A stretch of 53,396 nucleotides of DNA, taken from Perkinsus marinus ATCC 50983. Its lineage: Eukaryota > Perkinsozoa > Perkinsida > Perkinsidae. The stretch covers positions 6,076 to 59,471 of the forward strand of contig NW_003205535.1 of assembly GCF_000006405.1 (NCBI RefSeq), in the 5' to 3' direction. Every line of letters begins with the position of its first letter. Within the stretch, counting starts at the first letter, position 1. The notes beneath the pieces were generated by a model. That model saw only the letters and a list, made by a program, of their open reading frames with translations. It did not search any database and was not told the DNA's origin. The translations under genes and the position numbers were made by a program. Below, in pieces: positions 43,578-53,396 of this stretch.

Positions 43578-44530
43578 ACAGAAAGTTGCCCCGCCAGGAG
43601 CGATTGATTGTACTACGGTATACATTGAGTTGGCATAGTTGCCCCGCCCGGAGCGATTGATTGTACTATTGAAGGTCACCAGATACGGTGACCAAAGTTG
43701 TTTGCAATGTAACAAAAGGGAGGATAGTCTAGAGTCAAGGCAAACGCTGATCGAGGCGAGCGCTGATTGAAGTTTTGTGTGACCAGGAAGCTAGGCTAAT
43801 AACCAATGGGGCCAATAGAAGTTGGATGTTGCCTGTCGTTTTAGTTTGGTAATTTTATTTTCCCACCAACCCGCCCGAAGGGAGATCTGAGTTCAAGTGG
43901 CTGAGACGAATTATTCTGTCAGCCTCTTGTCTCAGATTGCGGCTCAGATGAGCTTCTGGTTTCCGAGACCCGAAAACTCATCTGACCAGCCACACAACCC
44001 ATACCCCTTTGGTGCAGGTCAAACAACGGTATACATTGAGTTGGCATAGTTGCCCGCCCGGAGCGATTGATTGTACTACGGTATACATTGAGTTGGCATA
44101 GTTGCCCGCCCGGAGCGGTTGATTGTACTACGGTATACATTGAGTTGGCATAGTTGCCCGCCCGGAGCGATTGATTGTACTACGGTATACATTGAGTTGG
44201 CATAGTTGCCCCGCCCGGAGCGATTGATTGTACTACGGTATACATTGAGTTGGCATAGTTGCCCCGCCCGGAGCGATTGATTGAACTGAGGCAAATCCTA
44301 GGGTGCTATGGTTGCTCTGTCCGGAGGGATTGATTGTATCAAGGCGTACCTTAGGGTGGCATAGTTGCCCCGTTCGCAGGGACAGATTGTACTCGGGTAT
44401 AGCGTAGGGTGGCATAGTTGCCCCGCCAAGAGAGATTGATTCAACAGAGTCATATCCTGGGCTGGTGCGGTCGGCCTGCCCGGAGGGATTGTTCGTATTG
44501 AGGCATATCCTAGGGCCGCATAGTCGGCAA
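43578..44530 (+). repeat. ~52/53-bp minisatellite (family M53), second array
   Basis: Unit: GGTATACATTGAGTTGGCAT, then AGTTGCCCCGCCCGGAGCGA, then TTGATTGTACTAC. Two copies at 43578-43670, a gap of unrelated sequence, then about ten copies from 44030 to 44530. The copies at 44030-44280 are nearly identical; those to the right are diverged. Same core and orientation as the array at 25.5-26.0 kb. Confidence 0.93.
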
Positions 44531-44793
44531 CTACCAGCTGCCCCGCGAAAACCACCGACCGCAGCTCACTCTTCTTGTCAAGAGCGAAGCTCGCCTGTAG
44601 AATGCCTCCGAGGACCCTCCCGCTAGACCCGTTTTCTCCAGTCTGGCACCCTCTCCTCTTCGACAGTCTATCACAATATACCCAGGCGCAGTTGATAACC
44701 CCCGCCCCGACTCACCCAAAGGATCTCTGGTTGGACTTTCTTGTATACATTCTAACTGTGCGTATCTTCCAAATGGGATAACTAGTCCACGAC
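44531..44793. other. Upstream region of the SAMHD1-like gene
   Basis: Open frames on both strands are short and overlap. No promoter motif recognised. Confidence 0.4.
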
Positions 44794-47700
44794 ATGTCGA
44801 AAACAGGTGAAGGAGATACATCCCTATCGAACGTTTTCACTCACTCGCAGCGGGTCGCTTTGCATCGATTGGGTTCCGTCGACAAGGTGAGCAGAGGGAC
44901 TATCGAAGCCCTTCTGGAGCTCCTAGATTAGTTCCTCATCATCTCGGCGTAACGAGCCAAATGGAACATACAGCACTCTCAGGCAAGGTCACATGCATCC
45001 GCCCTTAGTATACTCTTCCCCTATCCATGAACACATCAAATGGATCGATGTTACAGCAACACGGTCTGAAGCATTTCTACATCACTCATTATGGGGAGCA
45101 ACAAGGGTTCTTGTAAGTCTTCTACCGTGGCGATGTTCGACTGCCTTGCTGATGTGGATTCGATCAGATTCTCGTCGGTGAGTAGTGCATCACAGTCCAT
45201 TTGTCGACACTTCCGTCTTGACCCAGAGCATTTGGCGGCAATGGAGTTCGTTGACGATGCCACAGGCTCGTCAGTATCCTTGGGGAATACTCGACAGGGA
45301 GGGAAATATACGCTCAGGGTATGAAGCTACCAACCTCGAATTGGCCTTCTACTAGGAACACTCTGTGCTCGCTGATGCGGTTGCATACTTGGGTGTCTCC
45401 AACCCTCAGCCCCTCCACGGTGCCTCGCCGCTCTCTCCTGGAGGGGCTGATGATATGATCACCTTCGAAGACGCGGATAGCAGAGCGAAGACGAAGTAGC
45501 GATGCCTACAAACAACTCACTTCCGTCGTATAGTGTGAGTAGGATTCGCTACGTGGAGTCTCCTGAGTGGAGAAGTAACCTTGAGTATACCCTATGTGCG
45601 GCATTCAATATCCCGAACGAGGAGGCCGAGCTAGAGCTTACCGTCGGGATGAACTCTGAATTTGTAAGTTCATTGATGTATGGATGATCCTTTCATCTTC
45701 GTTGAGCTCAGTTCGTTATTCCGCTTGCCGACGTTTCGCCGTCGATATCTCATTCATACATCGTGCGACAACGACGGAGTGCTCAGGTCTGGTGGAAGCG
45801 AGACTTCCGTAGGTCACCGAGTGTTGATAAACCTTTGTTGACCCCTATAAAATCAGGCACGATGGATCCGGTTCACAACATGATTTGCCTTCCTAGCCTA
45901 TGCAAAGACATTATTGATACGCCGGAATTCCAGAGACTTAGGGACCTCACTCAGCTCGGTAGGTGATGCTCATAGTTTCGACTCGCATGAGTTGACTACC
46001 ACAAATCTCGTTAGGTGCTACGTCCTACGTATTCGACGGTGGGGTACACTCCAGATTCGAACATAGCATCGGGGCTGCTCACCTGGCGTAGGACTTCCTT
46101 CCCCTATGGAATTCATCTTAACGACAGTCACTGAGTGTTGACCTCACCACCTCTTATCGAAGCTCGTCGTATATCGAGTGTCCTGATGAACTCCTCCATG
46201 TTCCCATATCACCTTGAATCAATGCGCTTTAGACAAACCTTCGCAACTGGTCTACGGGACCGACAACCTCACCTCGGTATTAGTCAGAAGGATGTGGTGA
46301 GTCTCGATGTGGCATCTACTTTGCATCAGTCTCGCGCCTGTACGTTGTAGGTTTGTGTGACAGTAGCAGCCTTATGCCATGACCTGGGACATGGGCCATT
46401 CTCACATACGTGGGAGTCTTGTGTCCTGCCTAGTATGGGTATTCATCATCACGAGCACGAGCAAGTCAGTCTGAAGCTACTGTGAGTCGAGCTGATGGCG
46501 ATCGCGCTCAATTGGTGATGATAGTCTCTTCGTCAGAGATGCCATAGTTAACCGTCTGACAGCTGAAGACAAGTCCCTCCCATTGAACTGTGCAGATGTG
46601 AAGTTCGTGAAGAATTGCATCGACCCGCCAAAACCGGCTAAACTGATTGAGCTCAAGGAAAGCGGCGAGGAGGCTTTTCTTCAGGAGGTGCACTCACTCG
46701 AACTAGACTATTGGCTGTCCTTGATTTTGAGGGCATGCCGTCCATCGAAGTGATTAGTTCAGTCAGGTCGGTCGACCAGTCGCCAAGGCGTTCCTCTTGG
46801 ATATTGTTGCTAACAAGAGAACGGGGCTTGACGTTGATAAATTCGATTACATAATGAGGCAACCTCGGCAGCATTTAGTGCCGTGAGTCATCAGCTGCTG
46901 CTGCCTCAGAGACTGCCATCACAGTGGGGTCCAAGGAGAGTGTGAGGTACCTCGGCTCATCATGAACGCTAAGATCCTCATGTCGGATGGCTTTCCAACT
47001 ATATGCTGGCCAGATAAAGAGGTGTGCACATTCCTTTGATGATGATGATGCTAACGCTGTCGGAGAGAGTCGTTCTATACAGTTTGAAAACCTTTGCGCC
47101 ATCTTCCGCACGAGGGAGTCACTGCATCGGCGGATGTATCAGCATCGTACAGTCAAGGCCGTTGAGGCTATGATCAAAGAAGCGTTCAAGCTAGCTGCTC
47201 CTCATATCGAGATCAAGTATGTGACAACCCTTCGCATTTGAGTCAGCCAATCAGACTACCTTCTTTCGCTGTTGCTCAGGGGTTTGGATGAAAATGGATC
47301 GGAGGCCTTCAAGTCCCTCAGCGAGTCAATTGAGGATCCTCGTGCGCTTTGCGTCATGACCAACTGGCTGGTGAGTCTTTGTGTTATATGTATGCCCTCT
47401 TCCTAGGTGCGTACAAAGTTCCTGTTCACAGGCTCATTACATCGAGCATGCACACGCTGTGCGTTTCGTTGGTAACCAGGTCCCGCGAATTCCTGCGCTC
47501 GAACGAGCTTCGCAAATCCTCAAAGATATTCAGCGGCGCAAGTGAGTCAGTGAAACTCATCTCTAGCTCTTGACTAGATTCATTATGGGACACTCATTCT
47601 ACAGTCTATTTGTGATGCTTTGTAGGATTTGGAAAGTCGTTGTGAAATTCTCTGGAGTGCCGGAACCAGGCGTTATCGAGAAGATTTGTTCACACAGTAA

Positions 47701-48656
47701 GTGGTGATTGAAAACATGTTGACTGCGTTTGAACCCGATATTCTGGGCCGCAATCATTCGATGTTCAAATGCTTCATCGCGAGTCAGTCGGCGGCTCTAT
47801 CCATTGCCATTGAATGAGCAATACCCTACCATTACTTGGAACTCTGCAAAAGAAAATTTGGAGTGGAGTGGCGGCATCCATCTCGCCGCGTGTTGCTCAG
47901 CAAAATCAAGGAGTTGGTTTGCAGTACAGAAATTGTAGAAAACCTTAACTTTAGTGAATTGAGATTCCCCATCGCTCGTCGGGTGAACTCTATGTGTCTC
48001 GCTATGTATTCCTTAGGTACTTTCTTAGAACCAGATTCTCTGGAGCTCGCCGAAGCGGCATACAATTGGGGCATGGGCGAGAATAACCCAATGGAGCATG
48101 TGAGGTTCGTTAGTAAATGTGGGAGCTACGCTGTGCATATGAGAGAGCCGGAGCTTGCTATCCAAGGAGGAATGTTGCCTTCAACTTTCAAGGAACAGTA
48201 CACTAGTATAATCTGCAGGTGAGGAGAACTACTCCCAAGTGGTCACTAATGATCAATCGATGTTCAGATCGGCGGACCCTAAGCTTATTGCCGAAGCTGA
48301 GCGTTGCGTGAAGGCTTATCGCGCGGAGACGGTGACCGAGGTGGTCTTTATGGTCGAACTCTCCATGACGGTAGCATCTACTGTGTACCTTCTCAGAGCA
48401 CCCTCGCTGACAAGATGGTGGCGATGACTCCCGTGAAATACACATCCGATTTGTGCCCTCGCAATCGGCGTGTCCGTTCGTCGGAGCCAGCGGTGAGGTT
48501 GGTGAATCTTATGGCGCAGTAAGCGTCCGTTTGCGGATCACTTGCTGTTCCGTTCAGAGCATTGCTTTTCTCAGGAAAAGAAGTCGCACGTCTACTGGCA
48601 TTTCGGAGCATACGAGCTCGAGGAAGTTGGCTAAGAAATCCAAGCCGGCAGAGTGA
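44794..48656 (+). CDS. SAMHD1: SAMHD1-like dNTP triphosphohydrolase, about 17 exons
   Basis: Early exons: 44794-44886, 45057-45112, 45168-45318, 45356-45495, 45534-45663, 45712-45958, 46015-46087, all in phase. The HD core begins [20 protein letters not shown], then [15 protein letters not shown]. Metal ligands are visible: [26 protein letters not shown] (the HD pair) and [10 protein letters not shown]. Later exons read [34 protein letters not shown] and a Lys-rich end [16 protein letters not shown]1 cleaves dNTPs to nucleoside and triphosphate and so limits the DNA-precursor pool. No SAM domain is visible. Instead about 250 residues precede the core, with two loosely similar segments ([17 protein letters not shown] and [16 protein letters not shown]). 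Joins near 46088-46180 and 47703-47818 are less certain. The C-terminal Lys/Arg tail could be a nuclear signal. Confidence 0.88.
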
Positions 48657-49215
48657 AGTTTTCGATCAGCATAACTCGGCTTTCATCCCCACACACATAC
48701 TTCACATAATAAGGTTTCCATGATTGGATCCTCTGTCTGTGTTTAAGTTGCGATCACTCACCGCACCCTCCACGGAAATTCTGCGCAAAAATCAAGTCCT
48801 CTCACTGACGGCTGAAACTGATAGTGACGAGCGCCGTTGAGTAACAATGATAGAGAAGTAGTTTACAGATGATGTCAGCCTATTTACCAGTTCCATACGC
48901 TCGAGACTAGCTCGGCGGGATCCGATCTGGATTCCGGTGAGACCTTGATATTCGCACTTCTAAGTATTCAACTGCTGTACAGTAAAAAGACCTGTGCCTT
49001 GAACGGCGTAAACTGAGTTGTGAACTGACATGTGATCACAGTTCATCATATGCTCAAGAGAACTTTACGAGAACAAAGTGATGACCCCATGTGGCAGACG
49101 GAACTCATCCAGCTAGCAACGGGGGTTCGACACCATACCGCGTACATTAGGCATACAGCTACGTAAGTGTAATGATTGTGCTATGAGACTTTTGTGCCAG
49201 GCACTGTCAAACTGA
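48657..49215 (+). repeat. Duplicated non-coding block, copy 1 (A then B)
   Basis: Segment A (48660-48890) and segment B (48897-49215) directly follow the SAMHD1-like stop. B holds GACGGAACTCATCCAGCTAG followed by CAACGGGGGTTCGACACC, again a B-box-like core. Confidence 0.85.
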
Positions 49216-49274
49216 GAAAGAAAGTCCTCTCGAAGAGGTGTGTTCACTCAAACTGAATTACGGGATGTCCTCGA

Positions 49275-50190
49275 TTCCGACGGCGATTAGCATAACTTGG
49301 CTACACACAGTGTTCACATGATACGATTTCCATAATTGGCTCTTCTGTCTGTGTTCAAGTTGCGACCGCTCACCGCACACTTCACGGAGACTCTGTACAA
49401 AAATTTATTTTTCTCACCGATGGCTGAACTCGATAGGGATGAGCGCCGTCATGTAACGGTGATAGAGAAGGAGTTCACAGATTATGTCATCTTAGCTAGT
49501 AACTACTAGTTACTAGGTCTCCGATGCGACAGCACGGAGCTTACTGAGATTCCAACGTTATACGCACTAATATGTGGTCGGTGATTAGATCCTAGCGTCT
49601 CAGGATGACGGTCTAGAATCCCAACCTGCTGAGCTGATGAAGACCACTTCGTCTACAGGCCAAAATCTCTTCCTTTGGATAACTCCGAATCACCATATCT
49701 TCAGTGTAAAGAGTGTTTCATAAGCAACGGAACGATGCATTGCTCGTCGCCAAAGCCGCTCTACTTGTATCAGAATTGTTGCTCAAGCACGGACGAGCGC
49801 ACACGAACAACCACGAACTGCAATAAAGCTCCGTTGGCTTCGTCTCTCCGCACCCATTTTAGGATTTCGCTTATACTCTCGGAACTATCTCGGTAGGATC
49901 GGATTTGAATTCCTCTTAGCCTCTCATATTTTGCACTTTTCAACTGCTGTACAGAAACACAACCTGTGTCTCGATTGAAATAAACTGAGTTATGAACTAA
50001 CAAGTGATTACAATTTATCATATGCTCAAGAAAATTTTACGACAAAATTGCGATGACTCCATATGGCAGACGGAACTCATCCAGCTAGCAACGGGGGTTC
50101 GACACCAAACCACGTAAATTAGGCATACAGCTACGTAAGTGTTATGATTATGCTATGAGACTGTTGTGCCAGGTACTGTCAGATCGGCCC
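49275..50190 (+). repeat. Duplicated non-coding block, copy 2 (A' - insert - B')
   Basis: A' (49275-49500) matches A, for example the shared TCTTCTGTCTGTGTTCAAGT with one change. B' (49870-50190) matches B, including GACGGAACTCATCCAGCTAG exactly. About 370 bp (49500-49870) present here are absent from copy 1. Identity is visibly below 90 percent, so this is not a recent duplication. Confidence 0.85.
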
Positions 50191-50234
50191 ACAGCAAGAG
50201 GGAGCGAAATGTGTTTCGGGAATCAGAATCGTGC

Positions 50235-51434
50235 TTATCGTCCTACAGCCATACCGTCTTTCCACTGCTTCCGCGACTTTGGCTTGCGATAGTCCATCCC
50301 GTAAGTGGCCCACAAGAACCAATCAATATCATGATAGGTTGAGAATGATAAGCCATTGAGACTGATAGTGCTTGCTGGGAGAACCTTCTTGGACGGTATA
50401 CGGAAGTTTCTTCCAATAGGATGGCATTCATGCGAGTAGCCGCCCTTTCCGTTATCAGATAATCCATACAAGTCAACATAAATACATCCGTACGCGCCAC
50501 ATACCCGAGTCTTATTGAACCTGATGCTCGTATCGATGTTATACAATCGCCCGGCCAGTGGATGATGAGAAGCGATGCAAACCCGCCAGATGTCGTGCTT
50601 GAATAGGAAATAGCCGAGGCCGCGGAGACGTTCTGCAAACTCATTCCTTTGTACGCATGGCGATGCGCCAGATGGCAACAAATAGGCGATATCTGAGTCT
50701 TCAGTCCAAGGGACGTGCGTACCGTTCCGAACAGCGCCCAGGGCGGTGCCGAAGGTCAGCATAGGCTGGCATCCGAACTCCTCCATGGCACGATAGACAT
50801 CGATGGTGAGCATGTCAAGGACTGCTGACCCGCACACAGGCTTCAATACTCTTGGGTCGAGGAGAGTGCTACGAGTAGCACCTGCGCATTCCAACCGGTT
50901 GTGGTTAGGATGTATCGGTAGACAATGCTTCCAGTGTGAGGCGGAGCTAATTTGCGGGTCGACCTCGTCCAAGCGTGGCCCTTCACAGACCTCGCGTGCC
51001 CGCTCATATACCCTTAGAGGCTCCACAGGAGCGTCTGCCAGAGCCCTCTGGAAAAAGTTACCATTACGATAATAAGACATATTCAACCCGCCACCTGTTC
51101 TGGGGCACTCGATAATTTTGAGATCTGCTGCTTCAGTATTTTCAACCTGTTCATGCGCCATAGATGGAGTTGTTCTAAATCGATGAGCGTGAGCTTGGTC
51201 GAGATTGACTCTCAAACGAGGCTTCTCGGCTCGGAAGGACTTCAATAGATAGACAGGTACGATTGAAATCACAGTCAACGATAATATCCAAAATAAACGG
51301 CGGCGGTGGCACTTAGATGGGACCTTGTGCTCATCGACCCCTGCATTTCTGCTGGATGATATGCGCACCGCATTAGAATGGTAATTGAGAGGAGGCAGCG
51401 GATGCCCCTTGGATGTGGAAGAAGTTTCCACCAT
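50235..51434 (-). CDS. LicD/fukutin-like type II membrane protein, 399 aa
   Basis: Single exon from ATG 51434. A cytosolic tail of about 45 residues precedes a signal anchor (LFWILSLTVISIVPVYLL), so the bulk should face the Golgi or ER lumen. The C-terminal half shows the LicD/fukutin pattern: TFGTALGAVRNGTHVPWTED then SDIAYL, where the Asp residues bind metal and nucleotide sugar or alcohol, followed later by YVDLYGL and HECHPIGRNF. The family moves phosphocholine, ribitol-phosphate or similar groups onto glycans. The nucleotidyltransferase Asp pair is present. Substrate unknown. Cysteines in the lumenal part (for example CGAYGC) may form disulfides. Confidence 0.82.
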   Translation of the reverse strand: MVETSSTSKGHPLPPLNYHSNAVRISSSRNAGVDEHKVPSKCHRRRLFWILSLTVISIVPVYLLKSFRAEKPRLRVNLDQAHAHRFRTTPSMAHEQVENTEAADLKIIECPRTGGGLNMSYYRNGNFFQRALADAPVEPLRVYERAREVCEGPRLDEVDPQISSASHWKHCLPIHPNHNRLECAGATRSTLLDPRVLKPVCGSAVLDMLTIDVYRAMEEFGCQPMLTFGTALGAVRNGTHVPWTEDSDIAYLLPSGASPCVQRNEFAERLRGLGYFLFKHDIWRVCIASHHPLAGRLYNIDTSIRFNKTRVCGAYGCIYVDLYGLSDNGKGGYSHECHPIGRNFRIPSKKVLPASTISLNGLSFSTYHDIDWFLWATYGMDYRKPKSRKQWKDGMAVGR

Positions 51435-52840
51435 TGAAAAAGAAGTAACTGAAGACGATGCCTCTGCTCAGCGCACGGAATTGATCCCTGGTCGAAACCC
51501 GGCCAGTTACACGGCTCATGATACCCCGTCACCTACGACGTCACACTATCGCGCAACCCCACAAGGTTTGTGCGGTCCTCAGGAACGCTTCAACTGCTAC
51601 TGACCGATGTGCGCACGATTGTAAGTTTTAACCCATCCCCTTGAGTAGATTGGGATACTTGTATTAGTCTCTCCGACTTGTGCCCACGACGATGAGTCAA
51701 AATGCAGTCAGGATATCGTTTATAAGTGTTTCTAGCAACAACAATCGAAAGCCTATATGATTCTAAGAACAATGATACCACTGACGCCGACAAAGTTGAC
51801 TGGAGAAGCATGGGCAACACAAGTGGCGAGCGACTCGTCCGAAATCGAGTTGTGTCAAGACTTCAAGATGATGAAGGGATGACTAGTCGACTTCGACGAG
51901 ATAGTCTAATATTTATCTGTCAGTCGTTAGCATTACCACGCTTCTTTAATTTCCCTCCTAAACCCACCCACTGCCGCCCGTAGGCAGGTACCATTGAATT
52001 GCTCGGTTAGATCTCTCTTCCTTCCGTGTTTCTTTAGTTACTATTCTGGAGATCTGTAGGTGCGCATCGTAGCTCGATGATTCGGTTTTTCAGCCAATGG
52101 TGGGGAAGTCTAAGTCATGGATCGGAAAGTCGCAACAAACTTGAACGTGTTGAGGAAAAGTAAGGTTGTTACGCGGAAAGAATTATAATTGGGCAGTAGA
52201 AGGGTTTCACAAACTACGAAATTTCGACAAAACCAAGTTGTGAGCGGACGATTGGTACAGTCATTGATAGCTATATCACTTTACAATCCAGCGGTACTCA
52301 GCTCGCTCTAAATGCGGCCAACTACTCAACTAAATTTACTCAGGGCAACTTTTTTGACAAGATTAGATAGGCTCGCAAGGTCTCCCGGGTCCCTACCAGC
52401 GCGTGTTCCATCTCCGAGATGGAAGTGGGAAAGTTGCGAAACGTGCTTTACTTCGCTCCGCCGTGCCATAGCTGTAGCGGAGCTGGCTGATTACCAACCT
52501 GGTTGTTAACACAAGAACCGGGCATTTCTGCAGACAGATCGCTAAGTTATCCTTGGGGTAGAAGGGTTGAAGAATCAATGAGGGAAGAGGGAGAAGAACC
52601 CAACTACGATCTTGAGCCAGATGGCTACAGTCGTCTTACCATCACTAGTGTCCCAAAGGCTTGTGCTTACTAAGCCAACCTATGTCTAAGGGACGACTAA
52701 TGGGATCGACAAGGACGAAAGTAGCGAGTGTAACAAAGCAATATGATCATAGAACTGCAAAAGAGAACGAATTCGACGCCTAGCCGTTTCAGCCGTTTCA
52801 ACAAGTCGACATGAAACTGCCTAGCGGAGCGAAGCGATCG
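51435..52840. other. No gene supported, 1.4 kb
   Basis: Open frames on both strands overlap and are short; 51726-51983 plus is polar with no domain. No repeat recognised. Confidence 0.4.
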
Positions 52841-53386
52841 CTACACTGCCGCCGCCGCTAGACGGAGTTGTCGAAGCATATTACGGGTAGGAGGACCTCT
52901 ACCAGGTTGAGCATCGATAGCGTCAGCATACAGGCGCCTTTGCTCTGGGGAGAGCTTCCTGGTGCTCGTACAATCTTTGGCATAGGCGGCCTTGAAGTTA
53001 GGAGGTGGTCTCGCAGTAGGATCCTTCCACGGGATCTTGATACAACATCTTCCGTCGGGGGCATCACGGTCGTCAGCCAGAGTGACAGGGAGGTCCACGG
53101 CCTTGGAGCTGTTCTTCACTCGTTGGTGGTTGATAGACACATCGTTGAGGCTCATATCATTGATGCTCTTCGCAGTCACTTGATGGCATTTCACATAAGG
53201 AGAAGGGGCAGTTGCCTCCATATCAGACCTGGGGTCAAGAGGAGTAGCCAGTAGCTGTTGACATTCCTGACCAACGATGATTCTATCTTGTTGAGCAGCA
53301 TTAGGGTAGATCATCCATACCGCACCACCTGTACGTCGTAATAGACTAGTTGGCACGATGAAGGGGTAGTTGAGCGACCTGACCAC
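52841..53386 (-). CDS. Unrecognised open reading frame, 181 codons, near window edge
   Basis: Reads NYPFIVPTSLLRRTGGAVWM, a polar middle, and a tail with KLSPEQRRLYADAID and RNMLRQLRLAAAAV before the stop. It starts only ten bases from the window edge, so it may continue upstream. I do not recognise the family. A plus-strand frame of 128 codons overlaps it, so the strand is not certain. Confidence 0.35.
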   Translation of the reverse strand: MVRSLNYPFIVPTSLLRRTGGAVWMIYPNAAQQDRIIVGQECQQLLATPLDPRSDMEATAPSPYVKCHQVTAKSINDMSLNDVSINHQRVKNSSKAVDLPVTLADDRDAPDGRCCIKIPWKDPTARPPPNFKAAYAKDCTSTRKLSPEQRRLYADAIDAQPGRGPPTRNMLRQLRLAAAAV

Positions 53387-53396
53387 TAGTATATCG

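Noticed and set aside
45170-45200. Possible extra intron with GTGAGTAG...CACAG near 45179-45196
   Set aside because: It would be only 18 nt, and the sequence reads through in frame as [11 protein letters not shown].
52868-53254. Plus-strand open frame of 128 codons
   Set aside because: Overlaps the longer minus-strand frame and has no recognisable domain; neither strand is proven, but the minus frame is longer and runs to the window edge.

Overview
The window is nuclear DNA of a protist. Genes are split by very short GT-AG introns, most of them 38-55 nt, so most proteins can only be read by joining exons across small frame changes. Short introns, dense genes on both strands, a kinesin-2 accessory subunit (which implies flagella), a membrane-anchored pepsin-like protease and mid-range base composition fit an alveolate. 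Perkinsus is my best guess; this is inference, and no ribosomal or organellar marker is present. There is one 100-N assembly gap (23274-23373). I found no retrovirus-like, LTR or capsid-bearing element.

Layout. 0.8-4.1 kb, minus strand: a BtpA-like/phosphoribosyltransferase fusion and a seven-exon RBBP6/Mpe1-type zinc-knuckle + RING gene. 4.2-5.7 kb: a trinucleotide run and a 34/37-bp minisatellite. 6.8-9.9 kb: coiled-coil exons, a polynucleotide-kinase-like P-loop protein and an unrecognised protein. 10.5-14.8 kb, minus: a multi-span RING-H2 membrane protein (nine exons, 382 aa) and an IKS1-like protein kinase (eleven exons, 424 aa). 15-17.6 kb, minus: two unrecognised genes. 19.2-24.5 kb, plus: three tandem paralogous membrane RING genes; the third is split by a hAT DNA transposon with a perfect 8-bp target duplication. 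25.1-29.9 kb, plus: a whole KAP3 gene with a 53-bp minisatellite in its first intron. 31-32.5 kb: aspartic protease. 34.2-36.8 kb, minus: amino-acid transporter and SET/MYND protein. 37.4-41.1 kb: a secreted hypothetical, strong hairpins, Myb/SANT and MULE-like coding pieces, and an inverted-repeat element. 43.4-44.5 kb: a transporter fragment abutting a second array of the 53-bp minisatellite family. 44.8-48.7 kb, plus: a SAMHD1-type dNTP triphosphohydrolase with an unusual N-terminal region. 48.7-50.2 kb: a duplicated non-coding block. 50.2-51.4 kb, minus: a LicD/fukutin-like type II membrane protein. 52.8-53.4 kb: an unrecognised open frame.

The genes look like ordinary housekeeping and signalling genes (RNA 3'-end processing, ubiquitin transfer, ciliary transport, nucleotide control, proteolysis, amino-acid uptake) with no operon-like logic. 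The most notable points are a ~200-bp dispersed repeat that nearly fills two oversized introns next to their donor sites, a likely gene-conversion tract over the RING domains, the SAMHD1 N-terminal extension, and the related minisatellites at two sites 18 kb apart.
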